A stretch of 64,000 nucleotides of DNA from CAVVST01 sp963750995 (GTDB lineage: Bacteria > Acidobacteriota > Vicinamibacteria > Vicinamibacterales > UBA2999). The notes under the pieces were generated by a model that was given only the letters and a program-made list of their open reading frames with translations, ran no database searches and was not told the origin of the DNA. The translations under genes and the position numbers were made by a program. Shown here one piece after another: positions 41,517 through 49,309 of this stretch (the first letter of the stretch is position 1; the number at the start of each line of letters is the position of its first letter). Location: the NCBI GenBank assembly GCA_963750995.1, contig CAVVST010000005.1:1636378-1700377 (forward strand). Direction: 5' to 3'.

Positions 41517-41783
41517 TCACGCAGCGACCCCAGGGCGCACCGCGTCGTCGCACCTGACCTGGCGGAACGCGCTACACGGAAGAGGCGAAGAAGCGTTTGA
41601 TGCCGGTCTTGGCCGAGGGCGGTGACAACGGGGAGCGAGGTAGGTCTTCTTGACTTCTGCCCACCTCTTGCCGCACGCGTCGCAGCGAAATTCGGTCAGC
41701 AGACGCGTCCCGTGCAAGGTTCTCTCGATGACGGAAATGTTCGCGTCGTTGCAAAGCGGGCAGATGATTGTCAGCTTGTTCAA
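41517..41783 (-). CDS. small zinc-ribbon protein
   Basis: 88 residues. Two Cys-x2-Cys knuckles, IICPLCNDANI and FRCDACGKRW, are spaced about 25 residues apart as in small DNA- or RNA-binding zinc ribbons. After KKTYLAP the sequence is low-complexity and may be beyond the true end. It lies directly against the truncated end of the IS6-like transposase relic, in the same orientation. Function unknown. Confidence 0.45.
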   Translation of the reverse strand: MNKLTIICPLCNDANISVIERTLHGTRLLTEFRCDACGKRWAEVKKTYLAPRCHRPRPRPASNASSPLPCSAFRQVRCDDAVRPGVAA

Positions 41784-41789
41784 GCAGTG

Positions 41790-42205
41790 GGAACGCCGGT
41801 GACAAAGTCCCGTTCCTCTCTCCGATGTTACGACCCTGCGCTTTCAACAGCTTCCGAAAGAAGCGTGTGGCCGCCCGCCGATCACGCCTCGGCTGGAGGA
41901 GGATGTCAATTACGTCGCCGTCTTGGTCGCCCGCCAGAGATATTGCTGGCGACCTTGGATGTTCACAAAGAGTTCGTCCAAGCCAAGTGTCCCCCGGATG
42001 TCGCTGGCGGTACCGGAGGAGAGCGAGCGTTCGCTGGACGGAACGTCCGACACCAGTGCCGAATCACCTCGTAGGATACGGTGATGCCGCGCTGGGCGAG
42101 GAGATCTTCGGTATCGCGAAAGCTCAGACAGAACCAGTGGTAAAGCCAGGCGGCGTGGCTAATATCTCGGGCGGGAATCGATAATCCGTGGTAGCTGGCG
42201 GCGGA
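41790..42205 (-). mobile_element. IS6-family transposase relic
   Basis: Read in several frames, the minus strand gives YRFPPEI, SHAAWLYHWFCLSFRDTEDL, AQRGITVSYEVIRHWCRTF, LDELFVNIQGRQQYLWRA, DGDVIDILLQPRRDRRA and TRFFRKLLKAQGR, the order of an IS6-type DDE transposase. The first Asp (in LDEL) and second Asp (DGDVID) are visible; the part with the catalytic Glu is missing because the sequence changes after KAQGR. At least three frame changes. No terminal inverted repeats could be assigned. Confidence 0.75.
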
Positions 42206-42231
42206 TTCCCTGATACCGTGGCGGTGGGCCT

Positions 42232-43578
42232 GTGGAACATCACAACAATCTTGCGATCCTCGTCGGCGGCGGTCCCGCACCTGGGATTAACGCCGTCATC
42301 GGCGCGGCGACTATTCGCGCCCGGCTCGAAGGCCTCACTGTTCTCGGCATCAAGGACGGGTTCGAACGAATCATGCAAGGCGACGTGGACCAAGTGACGC
42401 CCCTCACGATTGAGGCCGTGAGCCGCATCCACTTCCGCGGAGGGTCTCACATCGGAATTTCACGCGCCAACCCTACGGTCGATCCCAAGTCTCTGGAGAC
42501 TGTGGTCATGTCGCTCCTGCGTCTGAACGTGACACAGCTCATTACCATCGGCGGCGACGACACCGCTTACTCAGCGATGCAGCTCGAGACGCGCGCGCGC
42601 GGCCGCATTCGCGTGGTGCACGTACCAAAGACCATCGACAACGATCTCGATCTTCCCGCCTCCGTAGATACCTTTGGGTTCCAGACCGCCCGCCATTATG
42701 GTGTGGAGATTGTCAAGAATCTGATGGTGGACGCGAAGACGACGTCACGCTGGTACTTCGTGATCACGATGGGGAGAAAGGCCGGGCACCTCGCACTGGG
42801 CATCGGGAAAGCAGTTGGAGCAACGTTGACACTCATTCCCGAGGAATTCGATAAACCTATACGGCTGAACACGCTAGTTGACACGTTGGTCGGAGCCATC
42901 ATCAAACGCCTGAGCTACGGCCGCCGCGACGGCGTCGCGGTCATCGCCGAGGGCGTGGTCCTCGAGATTGCGCCACGAGATCTGGGAGGCCTCGAGGACG
43001 TGGAGCGCGATGCTCACGGTCATGTACGTCTCGCGGAGGTGAACCTCGGAGAGATCCTGAAAACGCAGGTCATGCGTCGTTTGCAGCAGTTTGGGATTAA
43101 GACCACTATTGCAGCCAAGAACATCGGCTACGAGCTCCGCTGCGCGGATCCGATTCCGTACGACATGGACTACGCGCGCGATCTTGGGTTTTGTGCGGCG
43201 AAGTATGTTCTGGCGGGCGGCACCGGCGCGATGATTGCGATGCACGGCGGGCGGTTCGCGCCCGTACCGTTCGGCAGGCTCATCGAGGAGGAGACCGGAC
43301 GTACGCGGGTACGACTTGTCGATGTGGCCTCTACGCGGTATGCAATCGCCCGACGCTACATGATCCGGCTGCGGCGCGACGACTTCGACGATCCGCACGA
43401 ACTGGCCAAATTCGCGGCGACCGCCAGCCTGTCGCTGGACGACTTCCGGAGGCAGTTCGATTACTTGGTGCAGCGTGAGCCGCCACCGCTCGTGTTCGAG
43501 GTGACAGATGGCCAGGAGAAAGGCGGGGACACCCGCGGCGAGCCAAGCCCCGAGGAAACACCGCCAGACGTTGGCTGA
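42232..43578 (+). CDS. pfp: PPi-type 6-phosphofructokinase
   Basis: 448 residues from GTG 42232. It phosphorylates fructose 6-phosphate; the donor is predicted from two residues. GGDDT near residue 106 and PKTIDND near residue 133 carry the Asp and Lys that mark pyrophosphate-dependent enzymes, where ATP enzymes have Gly at both places. Also present are LVGGGPAPGINAVI at the N-terminus, MGRKAGHLALGIG and the C-terminal FGRLIEEETGR. The last 25 residues are charged and disordered. No clear Shine-Dalgarno is seen. The gene is intact in the middle of decayed elements. A gapA-pgk-tpiA operon lies 9 kb downstream. Confidence 0.88.
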   Translation: MEHHNNLAILVGGGPAPGINAVIGAATIRARLEGLTVLGIKDGFERIMQGDVDQVTPLTIEAVSRIHFRGGSHIGISRANPTVDPKSLETVVMSLLRLNVTQLITIGGDDTAYSAMQLETRARGRIRVVHVPKTIDNDLDLPASVDTFGFQTARHYGVEIVKNLMVDAKTTSRWYFVITMGRKAGHLALGIGKAVGATLTLIPEEFDKPIRLNTLVDTLVGAIIKRLSYGRRDGVAVIAEGVVLEIAPRDLGGLEDVERDAHGHVRLAEVNLGEILKTQVMRRLQQFGIKTTIAAKNIGYELRCADPIPYDMDYARDLGFCAAKYVLAGGTGAMIAMHGGRFAPVPFGRLIEEETGRTRVRLVDVASTRYAIARRYMIRLRRDDFDDPHELAKFAATASLSLDDFRRQFDYLVQREPPPLVFEVTDGQEKGGDTRGEPSPEETPPDVG

Positions 43579-43758
43579 ATCTGCCATACGAGTGCCTGAT
43601 AACGTGAGGTCGGTCGCAGTACCCCCGGCCCAGGTGCGTGATCAGCTCTTCTCCCATCATGTAACGCAGCGTGTTTTTGGCTCCACTGTTGTGGGCGGCA
43701 GCCGCCGTCAAAGCGCAGCTTGACTTGGCTGTCGTAGTAGCGGCGTTACCTTGCTGGG

Positions 43759-43995
43759 ATGGGGGTGACTTCACTCAAGCCGGGAGACGAGCTCAACTGC
43801 CCGCACTGCCGCGCCTGGCAGGCCGTCATCCTGCGGCATGAGGAAGGCACCGACTACACCCGCGCGATGCCGTACTGGCAGTGCCGAGGCCGGGACTTTT
43901 ACGCGGGGCAAGTAGGTGGAGACAGCCGTTACGCGACGTGGCCCGCACGGGGCACCTCATGCCCCCCGTTCCGGACTGCGGCACCTACTCCTTAA
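43759..43995 (+). CDS. small zinc-ribbon protein, 3' end uncertain
   Basis: 78 residues. LKPGDELNCPHCRAWQAVIL gives the first Cys-x2-Cys; the second side is PYWQCRGRDFYAGQVG with one Cys. The phrase FYAGQ followed by SRYATW suggests a conserved small zinc-binding protein. After about residue 58 the frame runs into the recombinase relic, so the original C-terminus may have been replaced. Function unknown. Confidence 0.45.
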   Translation: MGVTSLKPGDELNCPHCRAWQAVILRHEEGTDYTRAMPYWQCRGRDFYAGQVGGDSRYATWPARGTSCPPFRTAAPTP

Positions 43996-44896
43996 GGCGT
44001 TGACGGTGAAAGCCCATGCGATGGCGCTGACGCACCCACGCTCGGGCCGCCGCATGATGAAGGCCGAGATCCACCGCATCCTGCAGGATCTGATCTACAC
44101 GGGCGGCTTTCGGTGGCATGGGAGGGTGTGCCGAGGGTCCCATACCCCCCATTGTCTCCCGTGACCGGTTCGAGCAGGTGCAGGATGTACTGAAACGCAA
44201 GCCAGCGCACACAGTATCCCAGGCAGAAGCATGCCTTCATGGGACTCCTGACGTGCGGGCGCTGCGGTTGCACCATCACGGCGGAGCGGAAGAAGGGGAA
44301 TAACATGTACTACCGCTGCACGGGATTCAAGGGCCGGTGCGGTAATGCATACGTTCGTGAGGAGGTACTGGCCGATCTGCTTGGCGATGGAGTGAAGCGA
44401 TCGAGATCCCGGCGGATGTGGCCGACTGGATCGCTGCGGGGTTACGCGAGAGCCACAACTCCCTCGAGCAGAGCCGCCAGGACTCCCTCGCTCTACTCGC
44501 CCAGCGCCGCCATACCGTGCAATCAAAGCTGGACCGGGGGTATGACGACTACCTCGAAGGGCGCATCTCTGAGGACTTCTGGAGGCGGAAATCGACTGAG
44601 TGGGAATCGGCGCTGGCGATGATCGGCGCGGAGGTGAGCCGGCTGTCGCGCCTACGCCGGCGTACGTCGCGACAGCCGAGAAGATTTTAGAACTCGCGAA
44701 AAACGCCCATTCCCGGTATTCGCAGCAGGATCCTGCTGAACGGCGACGGCTGCTGGATTCGGTGCTATCGAACTGCACGTTCGACCGCGGAACCCTTTGC
44801 CCGACTTACATTAAGCCGTTCGACCTTCTGTCACAAGGTCGCGAAACTGGGAATTGGCGGGGTCGACGGGACTCGAACCCGCGGCCTCTGCCGTGA
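43985..44896 (+). pseudogene. serine recombinase relic ending in the tRNA-Asp gene
   Basis: Pieces in successive frames read as the C-terminal two-thirds of a large serine recombinase: LTVKAHAMALTHPRSGRRMM, KAEIHRILQDLIYTGGFRWH, PIVSRDRFEQVQDVLKRKPA, the zinc ribbon LLTCGRCGCTI...YYRCTGFKGRCGN, RGYDDYLEGRISEDFWRRKS, then LLDSVLSNCTFDRGTLCPTY and KPFDLLSQGRETGNW. The N-terminal resolvase domain with the catalytic Ser is absent, and at least four frameshifts are present. The last 11 codons (RRDSNPRPLP) are antisense to tRNA-Asp, so the gene ends inside the tRNA. Confidence 0.85.
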
Positions 44897-44931
44897 CAGG
44901 GCAGCGTTCTAACCAACTGAACTACGACCCC
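44855..44931 (-). tRNA. tRNA-Asp(GTC)
   Basis: 77 nt with the CCA encoded. Acceptor arms GGGGTCG and CGACCCC, anticodon loop CTGTCAC giving GTC, T-arm GCGGGTTCGAGTCCCGT. All four arms form. The 3' end overlaps the last codons of the recombinase relic, consistent with element integration at a tRNA 3' end. Confidence 0.97.
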
Positions 44932-45057
44932 ACTTGCAAGTTCACACTTCAAAGTGAGAAGTGGAAGTAGCCCACCCCTGTCACTCCACTTTGACGCGTT
45001 CGACTTTCAATTACAAACTTACTTTCGACTTACTACTTCCTACTTCCAACTTGGATA
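44932..45057. repeat. AAGTGGAAGTAG/CTACTTCC degenerate inverted repeats
   Basis: Between two tRNA genes; short units such as ACTTCAAAGTGAGAAGTGG and CTTACTACTTCCTACTTCC recur on opposite strands. No coding potential. A/T-richer than the surroundings. Confidence 0.5.
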
Positions 45058-45129
45058 TGGGCGGTGCAGGGTTCGAACCTGCGACAGCCGGCGTGTAAAG
45101 CCGGTGCTCTACCACTGAGCTAACCGCCC
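45058..45129 (-). tRNA. tRNA-Val(TAC)
   Basis: 72 nt, CCA not encoded. Acceptor arms GGGCGGT and ACCGCCC, D-arm with AGCTCAGTGGTAGAGC, anticodon loop CTTTACA giving TAC, T-arm CAGGTTCGAACCCTG. It lies just downstream of the LPS operon on the same strand. Confidence 0.97.
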
Positions 45130-45196
45130 GCCTTCGCGGCGCCTCGCTCGTGTGCGCCGCTACGGCGAGGCAGGCCCGCCTCACGCAAACAGCTCA

Positions 45197-45724
45197 TTAT
45201 ATCCCGATCATCTTGAGCGCAAGGAGGCCGAATCCGGCGACCAGGCCACCAACCGCGCGGTACTCGCGGTTGCGCATCGCCCTCGCCAGGCTGAAGCGCC
45301 GCGCCATCGGCTCGCTGCGCGCGGCACGGTAATCGTCGTAGGTCGCGCCGAAAGTTTCGCGCAGATGTGCTTCCTCCACCTGGATCGCGGATGAGACGGT
45401 CACGCCCATGTAGAGTCCCGCCAGCAGCGCCGGCAGCGCCCCGCGTGCGGCGATCGCGACGCCGAGCGCGATCACCATCGAGCCGGCATAGAGCGGGTGG
45501 CCGAAGAACCGGTACGGTCCTGAGCGTGTGACCTCTCGCCCCTTTTCGAGATGACCTGCAGCCCAGATGCGGATGCACTCGCCGAGAACGGCCACCAGGA
45601 AACCGGCGCCCAATGACTCCGGCGTCGGCCGCGCAAGAGCGAGCATGACGACCGCGGAGACGAAACCCAGCGCCACGCGGCGACGAGCGACGGTGCGAAC
45701 GAGGTTGCCGGAGGCGTCAGCCAT
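45197..45724 (-). CDS. isoprenylcysteine-carboxyl-methyltransferase-like membrane protein
   Basis: 175 residues with four to five hydrophobic segments. The C-terminal cofactor-binding signature is GREVTRSGPYRFFGHPLYAG followed by EEAHLRETFGATYDDYRA, as in ICMT/PEMT-type SAM-dependent membrane methyltransferases. The bacterial substrate is unknown, probably a lipid or small molecule. It overlaps the end of the upstream waaC-like gene by 8 bp and is the last gene of the LPS operon. Confidence 0.82.
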   Translation of the reverse strand: MADASGNLVRTVARRRVALGFVSAVVMLALARPTPESLGAGFLVAVLGECIRIWAAGHLEKGREVTRSGPYRFFGHPLYAGSMVIALGVAIAARGALPALLAGLYMGVTVSSAIQVEEAHLRETFGATYDDYRAARSEPMARRFSLARAMRNREYRAVGGLVAGFGLLALKMIGI

Positions 45725-46757
45725 GGATGCGCAGACGCTGGCGCACGCCCTCGACTACTTCATCGACCGTAATGTCTTCGATGCACGGTGCAACAGGGCG
45801 GGGGTGCGGCGGTGCGGCGGGGCGGTGGCACTGACGTTCGTATAAACACACACACGTCGTGACCCGCGACAGCACGACGTCGTGCGGCGACCATGGACCG
45901 TTGCGCTCGGGATACGTCGGGCCGAACAGCGCGACGAGCGGAGTGCCCACGGCGCCGCCGATGTGCAGCGGCCCGGTATCCCCCGACACCATGAGCCGCG
46001 CAGCGCGCGCGACTGCCACGAGCTCGGGAATCGTGGTGGGGGGCGCTGCTTCTGCCGCGCCTTCAGAGGCCGCGGCCACCGACCGGGCGAGCGGTTCCTC
46101 GCCCGGGCCCCAGAGCACGACTGACCGCAGCCCGTGCTCGCGGTGAATCGCCGCCGCCAGCGAACCAAATCGCGCCGACGGCCAGCGCTTGTTGGGCCAT
46201 GCGGCGCCTGGATTGATGAGCGCGTAACCGTGAGCGCCAAAACGCTCACGGATCGAATCGGCAACGACGGTTCCGCGAACGGTGATCGGAAAGCGCACCG
46301 TGCGATCGACGACGCCGAGCGGACCCAGCAGGCTGAGGGTCCTGTCGATTACGTGTGGCGCATTGCCCGGGTCGGCGGTCGTCGAGTAGAAGAGCGCGGC
46401 AAAGGGCTCGCGGAGGTGTGCGCGTGGAAACCCGATCGTCCGCGAAGCTCCCACCAGACGGCCCAGCGCGGCGGACTTAAGCAGACCCTGGAAATCGAGC
46501 ACCGCGTCGTAGCGTGCGTGGCGCAGGTCCGACACCTTCGACCACGCCCCGCGGCCGCGTGTCAGATCCCGCGGGTCGAACGGGATCCTCCGATCGAGCC
46601 CGTCGACCAGGTCGAGCAGCTCGACGTACCGCGCATCGACGAGCCAGTCGATCCGCGCCCGGGGGAAATGGCGGCGAAGCGCGGCGGCCGCGGGAATGCC
46701 GTGAATCACGTCGCCCAGCGAGCCAAGGCGGATGATGAGAAATCGGGGATCGCTCAA
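45717..46757 (-). CDS. waaC: LPS heptosyltransferase I-like (glycosyltransferase family 9)
   Basis: 346 residues. Family-9 transferases add L-glycero-D-manno-heptose to Kdo2-lipid A at the inner membrane face. Seen here: FLIIRLGSLGDVIHGIPAAA at residues 6-25, IDWLVDARYVELLDLV, ALINPGAAWPNKRWPSARFG and the nucleotide-sugar site VSGDTGPLHIGGAVGTPLVA followed by LFGPTYPERNGPW. The closing segment is His/Pro-rich and low in complexity. It overlaps rfaE2 by 4 bp. Choice of heptosyltransferase I over II rests on the second copy, 48236-49309, matching waaF. Confidence 0.85.
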   Translation of the reverse strand: MSDPRFLIIRLGSLGDVIHGIPAAAALRRHFPRARIDWLVDARYVELLDLVDGLDRRIPFDPRDLTRGRGAWSKVSDLRHARYDAVLDFQGLLKSAALGRLVGASRTIGFPRAHLREPFAALFYSTTADPGNAPHVIDRTLSLLGPLGVVDRTVRFPITVRGTVVADSIRERFGAHGYALINPGAAWPNKRWPSARFGSLAAAIHREHGLRSVVLWGPGEEPLARSVAAASEGAAEAAPPTTIPELVAVARAARLMVSGDTGPLHIGGAVGTPLVALFGPTYPERNGPWSPHDVVLSRVTTCVCLYERQCHRPAAPPHPRPVAPCIEDITVDEVVEGVRQRLRIHG

Positions 46758-47230
46758 CGATCGGAACCGCCAATGCGGCCGAGCAGGTCGCGGGTCGAAT
46801 GGTCCTTCGGGTCGCCGACAATCGCGACACGGCCGCCGTAGCCCTTGACCACGTCGCGCTCGGGAACGGTGTCGAGCGTATAGTCGGTGCCTTTACAGTG
46901 GACGTCTGGCTTCAGCGCTTCGAGCAGGGGACCGACCGTCGGCTCGGGAAAGATCACGACGTAATCCACGCCCCGCAGTGCGGCGACGAGCTCGGCGCGG
47001 TGAGCCGCGGCCAGCACCGGCCGCCCCTCCCCTTTCAGCCGTCGTACCGACTCGTCATCGTTGATCGCCACGATCAGGCGGTCTGCCTCGGCGGCGGCGG
47101 ATTGCAGGTAGCGGACGTGGCCGACGTGCAGCAGGTCGAAGCATCCGTTGGCGAACGCCACGCTTCGGCCGGCAGCACGGTCGGCACGAATGCGTTCGAT
47201 CAACTGGTCGCGTGAAAGGATCTCACCCAT
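46754..47230 (-). CDS. rfaE2: heptose 1-phosphate adenylyltransferase
   Basis: 158 residues, a stand-alone form of the second half of HldE. It adenylates D-glycero-beta-D-manno-heptose 1-phosphate to ADP-heptose. The nucleotidyltransferase motif FANGCFDLLHVGHVRYLQSA with HxGH is at residues 25-44, then NDDESVRRLKGEGRPV, and the C-terminal signature HSTRDLLGRI. The gene overlaps rfaE1 by 8 bp and waaC by 4 bp. Confidence 0.95.
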   Translation of the reverse strand: MGEILSRDQLIERIRADRAAGRSVAFANGCFDLLHVGHVRYLQSAAAEADRLIVAINDDESVRRLKGEGRPVLAAAHRAELVAALRGVDYVVIFPEPTVGPLLEALKPDVHCKGTDYTLDTVPERDVVKGYGGRVAIVGDPKDHSTRDLLGRIGGSDR

Positions 47231-48221
47231 TGATGGCCGCGCGGAGCTCGTCCCAGCCCACGGTAGCGGTTCCGCGCTTCATGACGACGAGCCCGCCCGC
47301 ATAGTTGGCCAGCCGTGCCGCGCCTTCGAAACTGCTACCGGCCGCGAGCGCCAGCGCCACAGTCGAGACGACGGTGTCGCCGGCGCCGGTGACGTCGACG
47401 ATTGAATCCGTGCCGAAGATCGGAATGTGGAGTGTCGGCCCCTTGCGGATGAAGAGCGCCATTCCACGACTGCCCCGGGTGATGAGCACCGCCTCCATCC
47501 GCGTGCGCTCGAGAATCTCTCGTCCCGCGCGCTCCAGCGTCTTGAGGTTGTCGTCAATTTGAACGCCGAGCGCCTGCTCGACTTCCGACTCGTTCGGCGT
47601 GCACGCAGTGAGCCCCGTGTACTTGAGCAGACCGTAACGGGTGTCGATGAGCACGGGAATCGGCACCTTCGCGGCACGGAGAGTCTTGCGGACCCTGTCC
47701 ACGAACCGCGGCGTGATCAGCCCCGACCCGTAGTCGGATATGAGTACGGCGTCGCCGCGCTGAGCCGCCTCCAGCGCGGCCTTCTCGAACGACTGCCGCA
47801 CGGCCGGTTCAATCGGCTGCGCCACGCCGCGATCGATCCGCACCACCTGTTGCTTGGCGGAATGGATCCCGCCGGCGAGGATGCGGGTCTTGACCGGCGT
47901 CGGCGCCTGCGCCACTCGCAGCAGGTACCGCGAATCGACGCGGCGATGCAGCGCCGCCACGACCCGCCGCCCCGCGACGTCGCGCCCGACCACCGCGACG
48001 AGGGTGGCGCGGCCGCCCAGTGCCGCCACGTTGTTGGCCGCGTTGCCAGCGCCGCCAGGGACGATCTCGGTGGAGTCGTACTCGAGGATGAGTACCGGTG
48101 CCTCGCGCGACACGCGCGCCACCTTGCCGTAGACGAATTCGTCCGCGACGATGTCGCCCACGACGACGACCTTCCGGTTGCGAAGGGCATCGGTGAGCGA
48201 AACGAGCTGTGCGGCATCCAA
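47223..48221 (-). CDS. rfaE1: heptose 7-phosphate kinase
   Basis: 332 residues from TTG 48221, preceded by AAGGAGG with 8-bp spacing; this Shine-Dalgarno starts within the waaF stop. Upstream codons to 48347 are in frame but have no better start. The PfkB-type kinase phosphorylates heptose 7-phosphate to the 1,7-bisphosphate. Signatures: VVVGDIVADEFVYGKVARVS, VPGGAGNAANNVAALGG, and the catalytic region TDSIVDVTGAGDTVVSTVAL with the Asp base. With rfaE2 it makes ADP-heptose for waaC and waaF in the same operon. Confidence 0.93.
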   Translation of the reverse strand: MDAAQLVSLTDALRNRKVVVVGDIVADEFVYGKVARVSREAPVLILEYDSTEIVPGGAGNAANNVAALGGRATLVAVVGRDVAGRRVVAALHRRVDSRYLLRVAQAPTPVKTRILAGGIHSAKQQVVRIDRGVAQPIEPAVRQSFEKAALEAAQRGDAVLISDYGSGLITPRFVDRVRKTLRAAKVPIPVLIDTRYGLLKYTGLTACTPNESEVEQALGVQIDDNLKTLERAGREILERTRMEAVLITRGSRGMALFIRKGPTLHIPIFGTDSIVDVTGAGDTVVSTVALALAAGSSFEGAARLANYAGGLVVMKRGTATVGWDELRAAING

Positions 48222-48235
48222 CCCGGGGGCCTCCT

Positions 48236-49309
48236 TTACGCTGTTGAGGATAGCAGTGACGTGAGCGCCGTGTACACGCGATCGGGACCGATCCCCTTCA
48301 TGCACCGGTGATCGATCGGACACTCGCGCAGCATGCAGGGCCGGCACCAGACCGGGTGCGTCAACACTTCGACGCGCCCGTTCGACCGCGTGAGCGGCGC
48401 CGTCTCATGCTCGCGGGTCGGTCCGAACAGGGCGATCACGGATGTGCCAATCGCAGCCGCCATGTGCATCGCGCCCGAATCGTTGGCCACGCAGGCCGCC
48501 GACAGCGACAGCACGCCGCCGAGCGATTCGATCGTCGTCTGTCCCGTCAGGTCGATGACGTGTGGCCGCGCGTCGGCTGCTATTCCAGCCAGGACCTCGC
48601 CGGCCGCGGCAGCATCGCCCCGGCCGCCGACCATCACGCAGGTCGCATGGCGATCGCGGACGACATCGGTAGCCACGCGGGCGACGTACGGCAGAAGCCA
48701 GCGTTTGGCGGTGCCATACGCGGCGCCTGGTGCGAAGGCGATCAGCGGCCGCATGACGTCCCAGCCGCGATCGGCCAGCTGCGCGCGTGCGGCCGCAGAT
48801 ACCGCATCGGAAACGGTCAGGACAGGCTCGAGCGGTCCGCTGTCGAAGCCAAGCGCGCGCGTCAGATGCTGGTAGTAGGCGCCCTGGTGCAGGCTGCGGC
48901 CCGGGCGCGCGACCGAGCGGGACAGCAGCGGCGCCCGCATGTCCGAGGCGTAGCCCCATCGGCCCGGAACAGCTGCGCGTTTGAGCAGCCATGCGGTGGC
49001 GAATGAATTCGGCAGCAGAATCGCCGTCTCGGCGCCGATGTCGTGAAGCTGCGCCGCATCGGCCGCGAGTGCGTGCCTGTGCCACCAGCGGCCGCTCCAC
49101 TGAAGCGTGACGTGTTCGTCGACGAAGGGTACGAGGCGAAAGAGATCGACGACCGCAGGACGGGCGGCGACGACCAGACGCGCGGCCGGGAGCCGGCGCC
49201 GGACATCCGAAACGGCAGGCAGCGCCATGACCGCATCGCCAAGCCAGTTCGGCGCCACTACCACGATGGTGGCCTGCCCCGCGCCAGGTCGAGGGGCCGG
49301 GTCAGACAT
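48236..49309 (-). CDS. waaF: LPS heptosyltransferase II
   Basis: 357 residues. Adds the second heptose of the inner core from ADP-heptose. Signatures of family 9, WaaF type: IVVVAPNWLGDAVMALPAVS at residues 15-34, AILLPNSFATAWL, GRWGYASDMRAPLL, FAPGAAYGTAKRWL, ANDSGAMHMAAAIGTSVIAL then FGPTREHETAPL, and the Cys-rich tail WCRPCMLRECPIDHRCMKGI. Its ATG overlaps the stop of the acyltransferase gene. Confidence 0.94.
   Translation of the reverse strand: MSDPAPRPGAGQATIVVVAPNWLGDAVMALPAVSDVRRRLPAARLVVAARPAVVDLFRLVPFVDEHVTLQWSGRWWHRHALAADAAQLHDIGAETAILLPNSFATAWLLKRAAVPGRWGYASDMRAPLLSRSVARPGRSLHQGAYYQHLTRALGFDSGPLEPVLTVSDAVSAAARAQLADRGWDVMRPLIAFAPGAAYGTAKRWLLPYVARVATDVVRDRHATCVMVGGRGDAAAAGEVLAGIAADARPHVIDLTGQTTIESLGGVLSLSAACVANDSGAMHMAAAIGTSVIALFGPTREHETAPLTRSNGRVEVLTHPVWCRPCMLRECPIDHRCMKGIGPDRVYTALTSLLSSTA

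Noticed and set aside
41158..41625. Overlapping open frames on both strands between the PD40 relic and the zinc ribbon
   Set aside because: No family features; the plus and minus readings look equally random.
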